In this document: positions 62,727 through 64,000 of the stretch, piece after piece
Layout: each line of letters starts with the position of its first letter
Numbering within the stretch: the stretch's first letter is position 1
NCBI RefSeq assembly: GCF_002277025.1
Contig: NZ_NIWD01000008.1
Coordinates: forward strand, 401,514-465,513
Origin: Sphingopyxis sp. GW247-27LB
GTDB taxonomy: Bacteria; Pseudomonadota; Alphaproteobacteria; Sphingomonadales; Sphingomonadaceae
Reading direction: 5' to 3'
Length of the DNA stretch: 64,000 nucleotides
The notes under the pieces: generated by a model
Databases searched by the model: none
What the model was told of the DNA's origin: nothing
Seen by the model: the letters and a program-made list of their open reading frames with translations, nothing else
Made by a program: the position numbers and the translations under genes

Positions 62727-63620
62727 ATGGATTTGGCGGGACGGGTCGCGATCGTCACCGGGGCCGGCGGAGGGCTCGGCCGCGCGCACGCGCTGATGCT
62801 CGCGCGCCACGGCGCGCGCGTCGTGGTCAACGATCAGCGGAGCGAGGCGGCCGAACGCGTCGCCGCCGAGATCGGCGCGGCGGGCGGCGAAGCGCTTGCG
62901 GCGCCCGCCTCGGTCACCGACGAGGCCGAGGTCGCGGCGATGGTTCATGCCGCGACCATGGCGTGGGGCGGGGTCGACATTCTCGTGAACAACGCCGGCA
63001 TTCTGCGCGACCGGAGCTTCGCGAAAATGGACCTCGCGGACTTCCGCCTCGTCGTCGAGGTGCATCTGATGGGCGCCGTCCTCTGTTCGAAGGCGGTGTG
63101 GGACCAGATGCGCGCGCGGCGCTACGGCCGCATCGTGATGACGACCTCCTCGTCGGGGCTCTACGGCAATTTCGGGCAGGCCAATTACGGCGCGGCGAAG
63201 ATGGCGCTCGTCGGGCTGATGCAGACGCTCGCGCTCGAGGGCGAGAAATATGGCGTCCGGGTCAATTGCCTCGCGCCCACCGCGGCGACCGCGATGACCG
63301 ACGGCGTGCTCGCCCCCGACGCGCTGGCCCGGCTGGCGCCCGAGGCGGTAAGCCCCGGCCTGCTCGCGCTGGTCGGCGAGGATGCGCCGACGCGCGCGAT
63401 CCTCTGCGCCGGCGCCGGGCATTTCGCGGCGGCGAACATCACCTTGACCGAAGGCGCCTATGTCGGGCGCGCCGCCGACGCCGGCGCGCGCGTCGCGGCC
63501 GAGTGGGAGCGGGTGACCGACCGCCGCGGCGAGATCGTCCCCGCCTATGGCTTTACGCAGGCCGAACGCGAACTGGCTAGCGCGGGCTTCACCGCGCCGA
63601 CGATGGCGACCGCACGCTGA
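62727..63620 (+). CDS. SDR-family oxidoreductase, 3-hydroxyacyl-CoA dehydrogenase-like
   Basis: 297 residues from the ATG at 62727 (GAGGGAGAG upstream). Classical SDR motifs TGAGGGLGRAHA, NNAGILRDRSFAKM, TTSSSGLYGNFGQANYGAAK (Ser, Tyr-x3-Lys). The NNAGILRDRSF and SGLYGNFGQANY sequences are hallmarks of the (3R)-hydroxyacyl-CoA dehydrogenase domain of peroxisomal multifunctional enzyme 2 and its bacterial relatives. It therefore likely oxidises a 3-hydroxyacyl-CoA from the upstream ligase's product. The symporter gene follows 69 bp later. Confidence 0.9.
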   Translation: MDLAGRVAIVTGAGGGLGRAHALMLARHGARVVVNDQRSEAAERVAAEIGAAGGEALAAPASVTDEAEVAAMVHAATMAWGGVDILVNNAGILRDRSFAKMDLADFRLVVEVHLMGAVLCSKAVWDQMRARRYGRIVMTTSSSGLYGNFGQANYGAAKMALVGLMQTLALEGEKYGVRVNCLAPTAATAMTDGVLAPDALARLAPEAVSPGLLALVGEDAPTRAILCAGAGHFAAANITLTEGAYVGRAADAGARVAAEWERVTDRRGEIVPAYGFTQAERELASAGFTAPTMATAR

Positions 63621-63689
63621 GATTCCCCGGGAGCGGGACGGACGGGCCGGTGAAGAGCCCGCCGCCGCCGGGACAAAAGGGAGAAGGAT

Positions 63690-64000
63690 ATGGCAACCGA
63701 CAGCGAAGCCGCGCCCGCCGAAGGCAAGCGCCAGAACGAGACGCTCGTCATCACCGCCTCGTCGCTGGGGACGGTGTTCGAATGGTATGATTTCTACCTC
63801 TACGGGCTGCTCGCCAGCGCCCTGTCGCATCATTTCTTCTCGGGCGTGAACGAGACGACAGGGTTCATCCTCGCGCTGATGGCCTTTGCCGCGGGCTTCG
63901 CCGTGAGGCCGTTCGGCGCGCTCGTCTTCGGGCGCGTTGGCGACATCGTCGGGCGCAAGAACACCTTCCTCGTCACCATGGCGATCATGGGGCTTTCGAC
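63690..64000 (+). CDS. MHS-family (metabolite:H+ symporter) MFS transporter, 5' part
   Basis: Only the first 103 residues are in the window. Starting at ATG 63690 (GGGAGAAGG upstream) it encodes ETLVITASSLGTVFEWYDFYLYG, the MHS signature at the first helix, then GFILALMAFAAGFAVRPFGALVFGRVGDIVGRKNTFLVTM at helices 2-3. Relatives (ShiA, ProP, KgtP types) carry organic acids or osmolytes into the cell. It would move the organic acid of this module across the inner membrane. The rest lies beyond 64000. Confidence 0.85.
   Translation, partial: MATDSEAAPAEGKRQNETLVITASSLGTVFEWYDFYLYGLLASALSHHFFSGVNETTGFILALMAFAAGFAVRPFGALVFGRVGDIVGRKNTFLVTMAIMGLS

Overview
The window looks like chromosomal DNA of a sphingomonad, closest in feel to Sphingopyxis. 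The basis is very high GC, TonB-dependent receptors beside polysaccharide and ester catabolic genes, a PopZ-type protein, plant-type glutamate-cysteine ligase, and GC-rich palindromic intergenic repeats. This placement comes from gene content and codon use, not from a database search.

Region by region. 1-1130 is a wrecked locus. The 3' half of comM survives; its 5' half is replaced by the edge of an integrated element whose serine recombinase gene is itself cut after its first 23 codons by an IS21-like terminus. 1189-11152 holds mostly stand-alone genes: GFA and SpoIIAA-like proteins, an overlapping M23 peptidase/bactofilin pair, an ICMT-like membrane methyltransferase, a lipoprotein, a MaoC protein, and an exported phosphodiesterase, M28 peptidase and PhoD. 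11312-13598 carries a DUF2167 protein and a divergent MerR / glutaredoxin-MauE pair around a mer-type operator. 13981-24117 is largely housekeeping (ychF, pth, rplY, gshA, rsmE) with phoX, a CAP protein and a large DUF11 surface protein. 24328-27526 is a TadG-TadE-TadE operon. 27591-40634 contains ubiA, smc, two DsbA-like oxidoreductases behind a dciA-like gene, the mutY-hydrolase-nudC operon, popZ, tolC and an isoaspartyl methyltransferase-like gene. A tRNA-Cys follows, then a two-domain beta-propeller phytase behind a good PHO box.

43239-56149 is a complete-looking alginate utilisation locus on the minus strand. It encodes secreted PL6 and PL17 lyases, an SGNH acetylesterase, a TonB receptor, a hexuronate-type MFS transporter, an SDR that could reduce DEH, a FAH-family protein, KDG kinase and a FadR-type regulator. 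Three related regulator-site candidates lie 45-80 bp upstream of the three transcription units. KDPG aldolase and KdgF are not present.

56391-64000 is a second, plus-strand catabolic module: TonB receptor, secreted type-B carboxylesterase, acyl-CoA ligase, TetR regulator, 3-hydroxyacyl-CoA-type SDR and the start of an MHS-family symporter. The order suggests uptake, ester cleavage and CoA-dependent degradation of an unknown ester, with palindromic operator candidates ahead of the receptor and the SDR. No rRNA, CRISPR array or prophage was seen.
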